From: Penaeicola halotolerans
GTDB taxonomy: Bacteria > Bacteroidota > Bacteroidia > Cytophagales > Cyclobacteriaceae
Length of the DNA: 64,000 nt
Assembly (NCBI RefSeq): GCF_016464625.1
Contig: NZ_JAEAGO010000005.1
Coordinates: 62,001-126,000, forward strand
Direction of reading: 5' to 3'
Shown one piece after another: positions 33,301 through 42,491 of the stretch. The position numbers were made by a program, and so were the translations under genes. The notes beneath the pieces were generated by a model. The model was not told the DNA's origin and searched no databases. It saw nothing but the letters and a program-made list of their open reading frames with translations. The first letter of the stretch is position 1. Each line of letters starts with the position of its first letter.

Positions 33301-34702
33301 TGATCGACTCTGGTTCTCCTGGATCTTGGCTGTAAGGCACTACATAAAAAGTGTAGGTCACCCCAGTAGCTAAACCAGTAACACTGAAATTTTCAAGTCC
33401 ATTAGTATGCGTAACAAATCCAGCGACAGTCGTGCCACCTATGGCATCATTGGCATTATAAGACACTGCATCTTGCGGTAAATCACTTAATGCCCCTCCT
33501 GTAGTATTGTAGAGGATGATATACCCGTTGACATTGTTGATTCCCGAAGAGTTGAATTCTAAATCAATACTCGTAGTCGTAGGGTTGAGTGCTGTCAAAT
33601 CAATGACATGCGCATCTGGTTCTACTTCTAAAGTGACAAAAGATAAGATTGGGCTGTAACCCGTCCCAGCACTATTAGTGGCATAACCTCTAATGTAATA
33701 CCTAGTGGCTGGCGTCAAACCTGTTCTGGTCTGAAAGAAATTCCCTAACCCTGTCCCTCCTTCTGCTAAAGCATTCCCTACTGCGTCAGTCGCTAAAGAA
33801 TATTCAGTACCTCTTTCGCTTAGAGCTTCTCCTTCACTAGAAAACACACTAACATCTACGGTAACCTCATCAGAATCTACATTTACTAAGCCAATATTAT
33901 CTAAAATAGGTATTTCAACTCCCGCATCAGTCGTAAAATCTATTGGTGTAAAATCAGTGAAATAAAGGCTTGTGCCATCACCCCCATTGTAGGCATAAGC
34001 AACAACAAAGTATTGTTGGTTCTGATCAAGATTAGATATATCAATAAAACCAGTAGAAGATGAACCAAAATAAGCCACATGCCCAGCTCCAATATCTTCA
34101 TCAGTATAATTTTTATAAAGATGAAATGTATTCATATTAGGATCAAAAAATCTACTTTGTGAATCGGGTAATCTACCATCTAAACTAGAAAAAGATGGGT
34201 AGAAAATCTCAATCGCACCAGGAAAACTTGAAATCAAAATCAAAGTATTATCCGCCACATCACTAGCCCCTGACCAGTCAAAGTTTATTCTGACCGAACC
34301 ATTAGTAATATTCGTAGCTGATAAAACAGGGCCTTCCGTAGGTGCAACAGGCGCATCATAAGTGACACTGAGTGTATTAGAAGCTTGGTTAGTCTCAGGT
34401 ACCGAGTTTTGTGCTACGCCAGCAGGGACGCTTACCTGCACGGGATCTCCTGTGGGATTGATTTGCGCAGTGTAGGTGATGCTATTACTCGTGGCAAGCG
34501 TACCTGATACGACAGTACCATTGACTACACTGATGTCGCCTTCTGTAAAGCCAGTGACTATTTCACTGAAAGTGAAAGTAGCCGTGAAGTTTTGGTTAGT
34601 GGTAGTTGGACCCGATACAGTAACCGTTGGCCCTTGGGCGAATACTCCTAAGCTGATAAAAGTGAGGCAAAAGAGTAAAAGTCCTTTGTAAAGTTTTTCC
34701 AT
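30374..34702 (-). CDS. Large multidomain secreted protein with T9SS C-terminal sorting domain
   Basis: A 1442-residue cell-surface or secreted protein. Signal peptide is about residues 1-23 (ending GVFAQ). An Ig-like domain (about 25-115) is followed by FN3-like domains, three of which are near-tandem copies starting at about 357, 486 and 614 with the shared motif EPDxHVIDL...FNSxGIN. A domain beginning YVWKGTVSSDWTNADNWDP (about 748) leads a long beta-rich repetitive section to about 1240. Then PVELLFIDARLDERKSAVVTW and a T9SS type A tail with YPNPTNGSDLKVV (about 1364) ending RIRIIKQ. No catalytic domain is seen; adhesion or matrix function is possible but unproved. Confidence 0.88.
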   Translation of the reverse strand: MEKLYKGLLLFCLTFISLGVFAQGPTVTVSGPTTTNQNFTATFTFSEIVTGFTEGDISVVNGTVVSGTLATSNSITYTAQINPTGDPVQVSVPAGVAQNSVPETNQASNTLSVTYDAPVAPTEGPVLSATNITNGSVRINFDWSGASDVADNTLILISSFPGAIEIFYPSFSSLDGRLPDSQSRFFDPNMNTFHLYKNYTDEDIGAGHVAYFGSSSTGFIDISNLDQNQQYFVVAYAYNGGDGTSLYFTDFTPIDFTTDAGVEIPILDNIGLVNVDSDEVTVDVSVFSSEGEALSERGTEYSLATDAVGNALAEGGTGLGNFFQTRTGLTPATRYYIRGYATNSAGTGYSPILSFVTLEVEPDAHVIDLTALNPTTTSIDLEFNSSGINNVNGYIILYNTTGGALSDLPQDAVSYNANDAIGGTTVAGFVTHTNGLENFSVTGLATGVTYTFYVVPYSQDPGEPESINYFTDPVIPSVTETTLNLAPEPDNHVIDLIATVPVAPDGYTQIDLEFNSTGINDVTEYMVLYNTSGNVLTVEPTDGIAYTVGATIGDATVAGFVTHNNGIENFSVTGLDPGTLYNFFIVPLNTLGTDESINYRTLATIPTVAETTLDIAPEPDADVTAVVATTAASPNNFTQIDITWDYLGDLALVEGFIILRTNGTDAPDTPPADGVAYSANDALGNAIVQTVITDDLIRAYSATGLTPDTQYTFTIYPYNDNGGFAISTNYRIDNPGFDEATTDAINSYVWKGTVSSDWTNADNWDPIRTTPLPDDFLVFDNSSTAKTVTNIPTETVSAITMSDSHTFNAGTSGNVLTIAGSPVLGDDFILNSGTTLTVSSANALDIVLASGSMPQVAGNITLTGGTHQFINNSGNTITFGSGQTVTIGAGMGSEFPFGTAPNNAFVFASGSIFNQNDGNSPFGGPGIDVVAFQEGSSYVRTSGGSFSLANRTYGFVTFSGTLALTNASSGTTTILNDLVLNTNVGFNGNADISLLGNLVGTSGQLNITSNNFRFEGSSNQQIDRNVTGQNTGRITVNNAAGVTLGINVTTVTLFTMTQGDINLNGFAMTLSTENALTYTSGFIYGGNLTRRLPGTYTIGSYDTGLFPLAMPNKPEENAFINVVRTGGSAGNFTVAYVPSDEGQTTLTTPLNDAGADIVVAANGYWNVITAPTSGTYDYYLSAEMSNNVVDPADLRLVKGTDPAAPILVGTHQTASTINGVLYAQRTAIPNGDRTGQFRLASTSLDAEIDLPVELLFIDARLDERKSAVVTWATISEIDNDYFEVERSLDGAKTFKAIAQVNGNGTVNERIDYRYVDSDIPTANQVIYYRLRQVDFDGQFEYSPVVALRRDFGSEFDGERWAIYPNPTNGSDLKVVLLNADLSGDDFIFRLVDMTGKSLYQKQVSVEQASQDLQGVVSNLKSGIYIVEITNGKLVDRIRIIKQ

Positions 34703-35053
34703 GTATATTTCCCTTTTTGACTGGGGTTAATTCCTTATGTTCAAGGCCTTAATGCAGACTAAAGTACGAAAGCTAATGAAATTCACCAACTGACAAAACT
34801 TTCATTTGCAAGAATAGGCCAAATCTTCAAAATTTGACTGTATTTATTTTAACACACGTGATTTGATTCCCTTGAATTTCTTCAAACAACTTAGCAAAAA
34901 TACAGATAAAAGTTGTTCAATTCGTCATTAAAACTTTATGTTTTTAAACAAAATACCAAATACTGGGTATTTTTATTTATATTAGAGACATATTTCTGCA
35001 TTTGATATACGCATAAGTGCTGACTATCAGATGCTGAACAATCCCAAATAGCT
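34703..35053. other. 351-bp divergent intergenic region
   Basis: A+T-rich spacer between the minus-strand T9SS gene and the plus-strand small lipoprotein. A near-consensus minus-strand promoter for the T9SS gene is visible: TTG (34789-34787), 20 bases, TACTTTAG (34766-34759). No gene or repeat was seen. Confidence 0.5.
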
Positions 35054-35266
35054 ATGAAAAAGATCGTTTTAGGATGCTTTGCCATCGCGCTACTAAGTAC
35101 CTCATGCGCAAGCAGTAAGGAATATCAGGAGCTTGTAGCCGTGGACAAAAGATATGCCAACAGTCAAAGCCCCATGGCCATCGCCATGAGTGAGTCTCGG
35201 AACGCTGAAAAACTTGATAAAACAGCGGAAAAAAGAATTAAAAAATTAAACAGTCGGAGATACTAA
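35054..35266 (+). CDS. Small lipoprotein
   Basis: A 70-residue protein with signal KKIVLGCFAIALLSTSC (lipobox cysteine 18) and a mature helix rich in Lys, Arg, Glu and Ser ending KRIKKLNSRRY. No family recognised. The basic tail could contact membrane or nucleic acid, but this is only composition. It shares a bidirectional terminator with rho. Confidence 0.7.
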   Translation: MKKIVLGCFAIALLSTSCASSKEYQELVAVDKRYANSQSPMAIAMSESRNAEKLDKTAEKRIKKLNSRRY

Positions 35267-35286
35267 TTTTTCCAAACCCTATAAAC

Positions 35287-35315
35287 AAAAAAGCACGATT
35301 TCTCGTGCTTTTTTT
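35287..35315. terminator. Bidirectional terminator between the small lipoprotein and rho
   Basis: Stem AAAAAGCACGA/TCGTGCTTTTT with a 4-base loop and A/T runs on both sides, between convergent genes. Confidence 0.9.
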
Positions 35316-35333
35316 ATGCTGTAGCATTTCTGA

Positions 35334-37055
35334 CTAGTTGTTCATGCTGATCAAAAACTCTGTATTGTCTCTGGTTCCTTTCATCTTGCTGAGTAGGAAA
35401 TCCATCGCTTCGTTAGACGTCATGTCTGCCATGAACTTACGCAAGATCCATACTTTACCCAGTTCATCTTTGTCCATGAGTAGGTCTTCTCTACGCGTAC
35501 CAGAAGCTGGCACATCGATCGCAGGATAGATACGCTTGTTAGAGAGTTTTCTATCCAACTGAAGTTCCATGTTACCTGTACCTTTGAATTCTTCAAAGAT
35601 CACTTCGTCCATCTTAGAACCTGTCTCGATGAGGGCGGTAGCTATGATCGTGAGTGAACCTCCATTTTCAACATTACGTGCTGCACCAAAGAAACGCTTA
35701 GGCTTGTGCAGTGCATTGGCATCCACACCTCCTGAGAGGATCTTTCCTGATGAAGGTACTACGGTATTGTATGCTCTCGCTAGTCTCGTAATTGAGTCTA
35801 GTAGGATGACTACATCGTGACCACACTCTACCATACGCTTGGCTTTTTCCAAGACCATAGAAGAGACTTTCACGTGGCGGTCTGCTTGCTCATCAAATGT
35901 CGAAGAGATCACTTCAGCCTTTACGCTACGTGCCATGTCTGTCACTTCCTCTGGACGCTCATCGATCAAAAGGATGATCAAGTGCACCTCAGGGTGATTT
36001 TCAGTGATGGCATTGGCTATTTGTTGCAATAGGACTGTCTTACCCGTTTTAGGCTGGGCTACGATCATTCCTCGTTGACCTTTACCGATCGGGGCAAAAA
36101 GGTCTAAGATTCTAGTAGAATAGTTTGAACTTGAGGTAGAGAGGTTGAGTCTTTCTTCTGGAAAAAGTGGTGTCAAGTACTCAAATGGTACACGGTCTCT
36201 GATCTCTTCTGTAGTTTTACCGTTTACAGTAGTCACTTTGAGTAGTGCGAAGTATTTTTCCCCTTCTTTTGGTGGTCTGATCTGTCCGATGATCGCATCA
36301 CCTGTTTTCAAACCAAAAAGTTTGATCTGTGAAGGCGATACATAGATATCATCCGGAGAAGCTAGGTAATTGTAATCAGGAGATCTCAAGAAGCCGTAGC
36401 CATCTTGCATGATTTCTAGTACCCCGCCATTTTCGATGATCCCATCGAAGTCTTTGATATTGGCAGCATGATTTCTTTTTTGAGGTCTTTCTTCACGTGC
36501 TGGGCGCTGCTCTCTTTCTTCTGCTGATAGCTGATTGCCATCTTTGCCTTCGGGTCTGACAGGCTTACGCTTAGGAAGTTCTATTTCTCTATTTTCTGTA
36601 GTTTTTTCAGCAGGCGGTGTTGGTCTTTGACGCTCAGGTTGTGCGGCTTTAGGAGCTTCTTCCACCCTTTCTCTTTTGCGAATTGGCGTTTTTTCAGGCC
36701 TGCTTTCTTCTGCTTGAGGATTAGCTGCTTTTTCTTCTTTCTCGCTTACCTCCGTGACATTGACTCTGCGCATTCTAGGCTTTCCGTCTTCATTATCAGC
36801 TTCCTGACGTGATGCAGGTGCTTTAGGTGTATTGGCTGGAGTGGAAGTTTCAGCGGATGATTCGCTAGAGGAAGTTTCTGCACTCACAGGCTTTTTCTTA
36901 GGGAGGGCTTTTTCAGGAGTGATAGCCTGTTGGTCTAAAATCGCATAAATAAGTTCTTGCTTACCTAGCTTTTTTTGGTTTTTAACACCTAACTCTTCAG
37001 CTATTTCTCTCAGTTCAGAGAGGAGCCTGATGTTTAGTTCTTCGATATTATACAT
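35334..37055 (-). CDS. rho: Transcription termination factor Rho (with N-terminal insertion)
   Basis: RNA-dependent hexameric helicase that ends transcription. It has 573 residues, against about 420 in E. coli. The Rho N-terminal SAP-like segment (1-45) is followed by about 150 residues of low-complexity Lys/Glu/Pro/Arg-rich sequence (about 50-200), then the cold-shock RNA-binding domain ([20 protein letters not shown]) and the ATPase core with Walker [13 protein letters not shown], Walker [15 protein letters not shown] and the Q/R-loop region [16 protein letters not shown]. Charged N-terminal insertions of this kind are usual in Bacteroidota Rho. Confidence 0.97.
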   Translation of the reverse strand: MYNIEELNIRLLSELREIAEELGVKNQKKLGKQELIYAILDQQAITPEKALPKKKPVSAETSSSESSAETSTPANTPKAPASRQEADNEDGKPRMRRVNVTEVSEKEEKAANPQAEESRPEKTPIRKRERVEEAPKAAQPERQRPTPPAEKTTENREIELPKRKPVRPEGKDGNQLSAEEREQRPAREERPQKRNHAANIKDFDGIIENGGVLEIMQDGYGFLRSPDYNYLASPDDIYVSPSQIKLFGLKTGDAIIGQIRPPKEGEKYFALLKVTTVNGKTTEEIRDRVPFEYLTPLFPEERLNLSTSSSNYSTRILDLFAPIGKGQRGMIVAQPKTGKTVLLQQIANAITENHPEVHLIILLIDERPEEVTDMARSVKAEVISSTFDEQADRHVKVSSMVLEKAKRMVECGHDVVILLDSITRLARAYNTVVPSSGKILSGGVDANALHKPKRFFGAARNVENGGSLTIIATALIETGSKMDEVIFEEFKGTGNMELQLDRKLSNKRIYPAIDVPASGTRREDLLMDKDELGKVWILRKFMADMTSNEAMDFLLSKMKGTRDNTEFLISMNN

Positions 37056-37319
37056 AAGAAGGGGTTAAGGTCGATACCTTAGATGATGATGTTGAGAATG
37101 ATTTGTTGATTTGTAAAAATGACTCGTTTTGATCGTGTCAGAAGTAGGTCTAGGATGAAATACTTCAATGATGTCTTTGCAATATTAAATGAGTAAAAGC
37201 TAATTACCAAATATTTGGCCAAAATATACGCTGAGCGCAGGTGATTTGAGAGAATAAAGGGATGGCTACTCGTTTTTTAAGGTGAAAAGGCTTTATTTTG
37301 CAATCAAAATCGAGAAGAA

Positions 37320-38594
37320 ATGCTACAAGTAAATATCATCAAAGAGGAAAAAGAACGCATCCTCAAAGGACTAGCTAAGCGTAATTTTCCTCATGCTGAA
37401 GCTAGTATCGAGGAAATCCTCCAGCTAGACCAAAATCGCAGAGAGACACAGCAGCAGATGGATCAGCTATTGGCTGAAAGCAATGCGCTTGCCAAAGAAA
37501 TTGGTGCATTGATGAAGTCTGGTCAAAAAGAAGCCGCTGAAAAAATTAAAGGCAAGACCGCTGAACTCAAAGAAGCAAGCAAATCTCTAGGAGAACAACT
37601 CAATAGTCTGGAAGAGCAACTCACTAGAGCACTCTATCTCGTACCGAATATCCCTCATGAAAGTGTGCCTGCGGGTAAGTCTGCTGAAGATAATGAAGTG
37701 GTCTTGGAAAATGGCGCCATCCCAACTTTAGATAAAGGAGCTGTCCCACACTGGGATTTGATCAAAAAGTATGACATCATCGATTTTGAATTAGGAACAA
37801 AGATCACTGGTGCTGGCTTCCCCGTGTACAAAGGAAAAGGTGCTAGACTACAAAGAGCCTTGATTAATTTTTTCTTGGATGAAGCACTTCAAGCTGACTA
37901 TATGGAAGTACAGCCTCCTATCCTCGTAAATGAGGAGAGTGGCTATGGCACAGGACAACTTCCAGACAAAGAGGGACAAATGTATCATGCCACAGCAGAC
38001 AACCTGTATCTCATCCCTACCGCTGAAGTTCCTATTACGAATCTTTACAGGGATGTGATCTTGCAAGAAAAAGAACTTCCTATCAAAAATGTGGGCTTTA
38101 CTCCTTGCTTTAGAAGAGAGGCGGGTAGCTGGGGCGCACATGTGAGGGGCTTGAACAGATTGCATCAGTTTGACAAAGTGGAGATCGTACAGATCCAGCA
38201 TCCAGAAAACTCGTACCAAGCACTAGAGGAAATGAGTGCTTATGTACAGGGACTCCTACAAAAACTAGAACTACCCTACAGAGTACTCAGACTCTGTGGA
38301 GGAGATATGGGCTTCACATCATCACTCACATATGATATGGAGGTATATAGTGCCGCTCAAGAGAGATGGCTTGAAGTCAGCTCTGTGAGTAACTTTGAAA
38401 CTTATCAAGCGAATAGACTGAAGCTTAGGTATAAAGCAGAGGACAAAAAGACCCAACTCCTCCATACGCTCAATGGTAGTGCACTAGCGCTACCAAGAAT
38501 CGTAGCAGCTATCTTGGAAAATAATCAAAGTGCTGAGGGTATTCGCATACCAAAAGTGTTGGTTCCTTATACTGGGTTTGATATTATTGATTAG
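37320..38594 (+). CDS. serS: Serine--tRNA ligase
   Basis: Class II aminoacyl-tRNA synthetase charging tRNA-Ser, 424 residues as usual. The N-terminal long coiled coil (about 30-105) is rich in Gln, Glu and Lys. Motif 2 is FTPCFRREAGSWGAHVRGLNR (in part CFRREAGSWG) and motif 3 LNGSALALPRIVAAILEN (in part GSALALPRIVAAI). The TAEVPITNLYRD signature is present. A long hairpin terminator follows. Promoter not certain: only a partial box is seen at 37293-37300. Confidence 0.98.
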   Translation: MLQVNIIKEEKERILKGLAKRNFPHAEASIEEILQLDQNRRETQQQMDQLLAESNALAKEIGALMKSGQKEAAEKIKGKTAELKEASKSLGEQLNSLEEQLTRALYLVPNIPHESVPAGKSAEDNEVVLENGAIPTLDKGAVPHWDLIKKYDIIDFELGTKITGAGFPVYKGKGARLQRALINFFLDEALQADYMEVQPPILVNEESGYGTGQLPDKEGQMYHATADNLYLIPTAEVPITNLYRDVILQEKELPIKNVGFTPCFRREAGSWGAHVRGLNRLHQFDKVEIVQIQHPENSYQALEEMSAYVQGLLQKLELPYRVLRLCGGDMGFTSSLTYDMEVYSAAQERWLEVSSVSNFETYQANRLKLRYKAEDKKTQLLHTLNGSALALPRIVAAILENNQSAEGIRIPKVLVPYTGFDIID

Positions 38595-38612
38595 TAGTAA
38601 CTATAATACACA

Positions 38613-38660
38613 ACGATAAATCCATTTCTTGAGAGAAATGGATTTATCGTTTATTTTTTT
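38613..38660 (+). terminator. Intrinsic terminator of serS
   Basis: Perfect 17-bp stem ACGATAAATCCATTTCT/AGAAATGGATTTATCGT with a 4-base loop (38613-38650), followed by TTATTTTTTT. Confidence 0.93.
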
Positions 38661-38866
38661 CTAATAAGATTATTGTCCATTTTTATTAATGAGCTGCTCG
38701 GAAATGTACAATTCCATAATTACCTACCAATCTAAATTATTGATTTTCAAGCAAATAATTGATTTGGCAAACACTTTGAACTATCTACCTTGATAGAGGG
38801 TAATTCGGCATGCAGAGAAAAGATTTTGCTTATCTTTACTTTTGACCAAATCAAAAGTTTAAGCTT

Positions 38867-39304
38867 ATGAAATTTTCTGTATGCCTATTTTTATGGCTAT
38901 TTAGTGCTACTATCACTCTGCAAGCGCAATCTAAATCCACTGATGAATTTGCTGCTGTTCAAAAGACTATCCAAAATTACTTTGATGGCATGATCAAAAG
39001 AGATCGCGCTATGTTAGAGAAAGCGTTTTTGCCAGAGGCCAGGCTGATCGGCTATAGAGGTACTGTTCTGAATATCACGCCATTTAGCGAGTGGGTCAAT
39101 GGTGTCTCCGCTGGAGCTCCGAGAAACCCTACGGACTACAAAAACAAAATCGTGAGTATCCAAATCAAGGGATATAGCGCAGTAGTCGAAGCCGAGCTTT
39201 ACTGGCCAGAAATTTTTTACTATGACTTTTTGACCCTAATCAAGATCAATGATGAGTGGAAAATCGTCCATAAAACCTGGTATGAAGAGCCACTCTCCAA
39301 ATAA
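38867..39304 (+). CDS. Secreted NTF2-like (SnoaL/lumazine-binding-like) protein
   Basis: A 145-residue exported protein: signal KFSVCLFLWLFSATITLQAQ, then a cone-shaped NTF2-like domain recognised from VQKTIQNYFDGMIKRDRAMLEKAF, YRGTVLNITPFSEW, and KINDEWKIVHKTWYEEP at the C-terminus (segments shown in part). Members bind small ligands or have no known activity; no catalytic residues can be named. It is convergent with the PUL and shares its terminator. Confidence 0.82.
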   Translation: MKFSVCLFLWLFSATITLQAQSKSTDEFAAVQKTIQNYFDGMIKRDRAMLEKAFLPEARLIGYRGTVLNITPFSEWVNGVSAGAPRNPTDYKNKIVSIQIKGYSAVVEAELYWPEIFYYDFLTLIKINDEWKIVHKTWYEEPLSK

Positions 39305-39317
39305 TAAGACACAAAAA

Positions 39318-39345
39318 AACACGCTCAATGAGCGTGTCTTTTCAT
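39318..39345. terminator. Bidirectional terminator closing the PUL
   Basis: Stem ACACGCTCA/TGAGCGTGT with A-run on the left and CTTTT on the right, between the NTF2-like gene and the last PUL gene. Confidence 0.85.
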
Positions 39346-39372
39346 CATCTTTACCCAAATTAACAATATAAA

Positions 39373-40209
39373 TCAAAAGGTTGCTTCTACAGCTTTAGTA
39401 GGTGTGAGTGGTCTAGGTTCATAGACTCTCACATAATCTACTTCCATTCTCTGAGGCCAAATGGACTCATCTACCCCTTCTTTTCCAGCCCAATTACCAC
39501 CGACAGCTACATTGAGTATAAGGTAGAAGTCCTGATCAAATGGCCAATCATCACTTCCATTACCTGTATTTACAAAAGAGAAGTATTTTTCCCCATCGAT
39601 AAAAAATTCCATCTCTTCTTCTGTCCAATTGATCGCATAAACATGAAATTCCTCATCAAAGTCAGTAATAGTCTTTTGCGCTGATAGGTGTGTGCCATCT
39701 ACGTGATTGAAGCTTTCAGTGTGAACAGTACCATGAATTACTCCTGGATCATAGCCTACATGTTCCATGATGTCTATTTCACCGCTTTTGGGCCATCCAC
39801 CATAGGTTGAGGCATCTGGCATCATCCATATCGCTGGCCAAGTCCCTCTACCTTTGGGAAGCTTTGCTTTCACTTCCACATAAGCATACTGCCACTTACC
39901 AGAGGGTTGAGAAATAAGTCTCGCTGAGCTATATTCCTTATCCTCTACATCTTCACGATGTGCTTCTATGATCAGTTTACCATCTTCCACACGGGCATTT
40001 TCAGGACGTGCAGCTAGGTAATGTTGGAGTTCGTTATTTCCCCATCCATGACCTCCTGTATGATATCCCCACTTTGTACTATCTGGCATACCTGCCACCT
40101 CAAATTCATCAGACCAAAGCAGCTTGTCATCAGCCTCAAACTGAGATGTCTCGATTTGGCAAGCTGCCAATAGGCCTGCAATCCCTAGTATCAAAAATTT
40201 ATTTCTCAT
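39373..40209 (-). CDS. GH16 family endo-beta-1,3-glucanase (laminarinase), lipoprotein
   Basis: Surface or periplasmic lipoprotein (signal MRNKFLILGIAGLLAAC, cysteine 17) with one GH16 domain of about 250 residues. The catalytic motif is GEIDIMEHVG, giving the nucleophile and acid/base glutamates in ExDxxE arrangement. Other GH16 cues are RGTWPAIWMMP and WPFDQDFYLILNVAVGG. I start at ATG 40209, four bases after the GH3 stop, rather than at 40269. It would cut beta-1,3-glucan inside the chain. Last gene of the PUL operon. Confidence 0.93.
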   Translation of the reverse strand: MRNKFLILGIAGLLAACQIETSQFEADDKLLWSDEFEVAGMPDSTKWGYHTGGHGWGNNELQHYLAARPENARVEDGKLIIEAHREDVEDKEYSSARLISQPSGKWQYAYVEVKAKLPKGRGTWPAIWMMPDASTYGGWPKSGEIDIMEHVGYDPGVIHGTVHTESFNHVDGTHLSAQKTITDFDEEFHVYAINWTEEEMEFFIDGEKYFSFVNTGNGSDDWPFDQDFYLILNVAVGGNWAGKEGVDESIWPQRMEVDYVRVYEPRPLTPTKAVEATF

Positions 40210-40213
40210 TGCT

Positions 40214-42478
40214 TTATGGGTTAGGAATGGAAAATACTGCCTCTTGGGTATCTCTAGAATTACCGCCAATCATGAGTTTAAAATCACCAGGCTCATAGCC
40301 GTAAGTCCCATCAGCTCGCCAAAAAGCCAGATCACTTGCCTTTAGCTCAAAGCTGATATCACGACTTTCTCCTGCTTTCAGGTGGATCTTTTGGAAGCCT
40401 TTCAATTCTTTTACGGGCCTAGTCAAGCTGCCAATTAAGTCTCTGGTATATAGCTGTACGACCTCCTCTCCATCTCTATCTCCAGTATTGCTTACTTTGA
40501 CAGTTACTGTAATTGGGCTGTCATCCGTTAGGGAAGTTTGATTTAGAACAGGTTGGCTGTACTCAAAAGTGGTATAGCTCAACCCATAGCCAAATGGATA
40601 CAAAGGCGAGTTGTCTACATCTCTGTAGCGAGATCTGTATACTCGATCTTCTAGCTTTTGACTTGAAAAATCTCCCTCAAAAGGACGACCTGTATTTTTA
40701 TGGTTGTAATAAATCGGCACTTGACCTACACTGCGAGGAAATGTCACTGGTAGTTTACCGGCAGGATTGTACTCACCGAAAAGCACACTCGCTACAGCCT
40801 TACCTGCTTGTGAACCTAATGTCCAAGTCGCTAGGATAGCATCTACTTTGGCTTCTAGTTCTGTCAAAGCTAAAGCTCTGCCACTACTCACTAAGGCCAC
40901 AGTAGGCTTTCCTACAGCTGCTATTTGATTGACCAATTCTTGTTGGATTCCAGGCAAAGTGATGTCAGATCTAGAAGCCCCTTCACCATTCATCACGGCA
41001 CTCTCACCGATAGCTAAAATCACCAAATCAGCTCTTTGAGCGGCTGCTCTAGCCGCAGCAAAATGCTCCGTACTATTATCATAAAGGTTGCAACCTTGAG
41101 CATAGGTCACTTCAACTCCTGGACCTGCATAAGCCTTAATCCCCTCTAAAAATGAGATTGGGTGCAGTGCTTCTGCAAAAAATGACCATGTGCCATTCAT
41201 GTCTGCCTGATTATCTCCTAGCGGACCGATGACCGCAATTCTTTTTACGGTGGACTTTACTGGAAGCGTTTGCTTTTCATTTTTCAACAATACAATAGAT
41301 CTTCTAGCGATTTCAAATGCTGCTTCTAAGTTTTCAGCAGAGCGAATTTCTTTTGCCTCCACTGCAGGATCACTGTATAGATAAGGGTTATCAAAAAGAC
41401 CTAGATCCACTTTGAGTTGGAGGATATGACCGACAGCACGATCCAAAACTGCTTCAGACACTTTGCCTTCACGAACTAGCTGAGGAAGAAATGATAAGTA
41501 AAGATCTGCCATCATATCTAGCTCTGTTCCCGCATTGATTCCTTGAATGGTGGCTTCTATAGAGTCTTTAGAATATCCATGAAACATCATCTCAGAGATG
41601 GATTGCCAATCAGAGATGACTAAGCCCTCAAACCCCCATTCCTTTCTCAAGATATCTTGTAACAGATACTCATTTCCAGAAGCTGGTACACCATTGAGCT
41701 CATTAAAACTTGTCATGATACTCGCTGCACCAGCATCTATTGCTGCCTTAAACGGAGGGAGATAAGTTTCTCTTAACGCTATGTCAGACATATCCACTGT
41801 GTTGTAGTCTCTCCCTGCTTCAGCTGCTCCATAAGCAGCAAAGTGCTTTACACAAGCCGCAATGGTGTTAGCCAGTGAAAGGTCTGATCCCTGAAAACCT
41901 CGTACTCGAGCTGCTGCTATCAGTGAACCTAAGTAAGTGTCTTCTCCAGCTCCTTCGGCATTTCTCCCCCATCGAGCATCTCTAGAGATATCCACCATCG
42001 GGGCAAAAGTCAAGTTGATCCCTGCAGCTGCTGATTCCCTCGCAGCTACTCTAGATCCTAGCTCTATGGCTTCTAAATCCCAGCTAGCGGCTTCCGCTAG
42101 TGGAATAGGCATGATGGTCTTCAGACCATGAATGATATCTGCTCCGATCAAAAGCGGAATCCCCAATCTAGACTCTTCTACAGCCTTTTTTTGTAATGTT
42201 TGAGTATATTCAGCTCCATAGATATTGAATATCCCTGTCACCTCACCTTTTTTGATGGCTTCGTCTAGATAGTCAGGCGCTTTTGGTTTCCCATCAGGGC
42301 CTGTGGTGAATAGGTCTCCTACCACAAAATTGAGTTGACCAGCCTTCTCCTCCAGTGTCATCTGAGACAGTAGCTCTGTCACTTTAGGATCAAAAGCATC
42401 CGTTTCTTTTTTTGAATCACAGGCATAAAATCCCCCCGTTAGCGCTACTAACGCTATACAAACACACTTTATATTCAT
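40214..42478 (-). CDS. GH3 family beta-glucosidase, lipoprotein
   Basis: A 754-residue exo-acting beta-glucosidase with lipobox cysteine 20 (GGFYAC). GH3 N-terminal barrel motifs are ADIIHGLKTIMPIPLAEAAS, KHFAAYGAAEAGRDYN and the nucleophile Asp in GLVISDWQSISEM (about residue 290). The second alpha/beta sandwich and a C-terminal FN3-like domain follow (GYGLSYTTFEYS...). It would release glucose from laminari-oligosaccharides made by the two GH16 enzymes. Gaps to neighbours are 13 and 4 bases, so it is firmly in the operon. Confidence 0.95.
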   Translation of the reverse strand: MNIKCVCIALVALTGGFYACDSKKETDAFDPKVTELLSQMTLEEKAGQLNFVVGDLFTTGPDGKPKAPDYLDEAIKKGEVTGIFNIYGAEYTQTLQKKAVEESRLGIPLLIGADIIHGLKTIMPIPLAEAASWDLEAIELGSRVAARESAAAGINLTFAPMVDISRDARWGRNAEGAGEDTYLGSLIAAARVRGFQGSDLSLANTIAACVKHFAAYGAAEAGRDYNTVDMSDIALRETYLPPFKAAIDAGAASIMTSFNELNGVPASGNEYLLQDILRKEWGFEGLVISDWQSISEMMFHGYSKDSIEATIQGINAGTELDMMADLYLSFLPQLVREGKVSEAVLDRAVGHILQLKVDLGLFDNPYLYSDPAVEAKEIRSAENLEAAFEIARRSIVLLKNEKQTLPVKSTVKRIAVIGPLGDNQADMNGTWSFFAEALHPISFLEGIKAYAGPGVEVTYAQGCNLYDNSTEHFAAARAAAQRADLVILAIGESAVMNGEGASRSDITLPGIQQELVNQIAAVGKPTVALVSSGRALALTELEAKVDAILATWTLGSQAGKAVASVLFGEYNPAGKLPVTFPRSVGQVPIYYNHKNTGRPFEGDFSSQKLEDRVYRSRYRDVDNSPLYPFGYGLSYTTFEYSQPVLNQTSLTDDSPITVTVKVSNTGDRDGEEVVQLYTRDLIGSLTRPVKELKGFQKIHLKAGESRDISFELKASDLAFWRADGTYGYEPGDFKLMIGGNSRDTQEAVFSIPNP

Positions 42479-42491
42479 GGTTTAGATCGTA

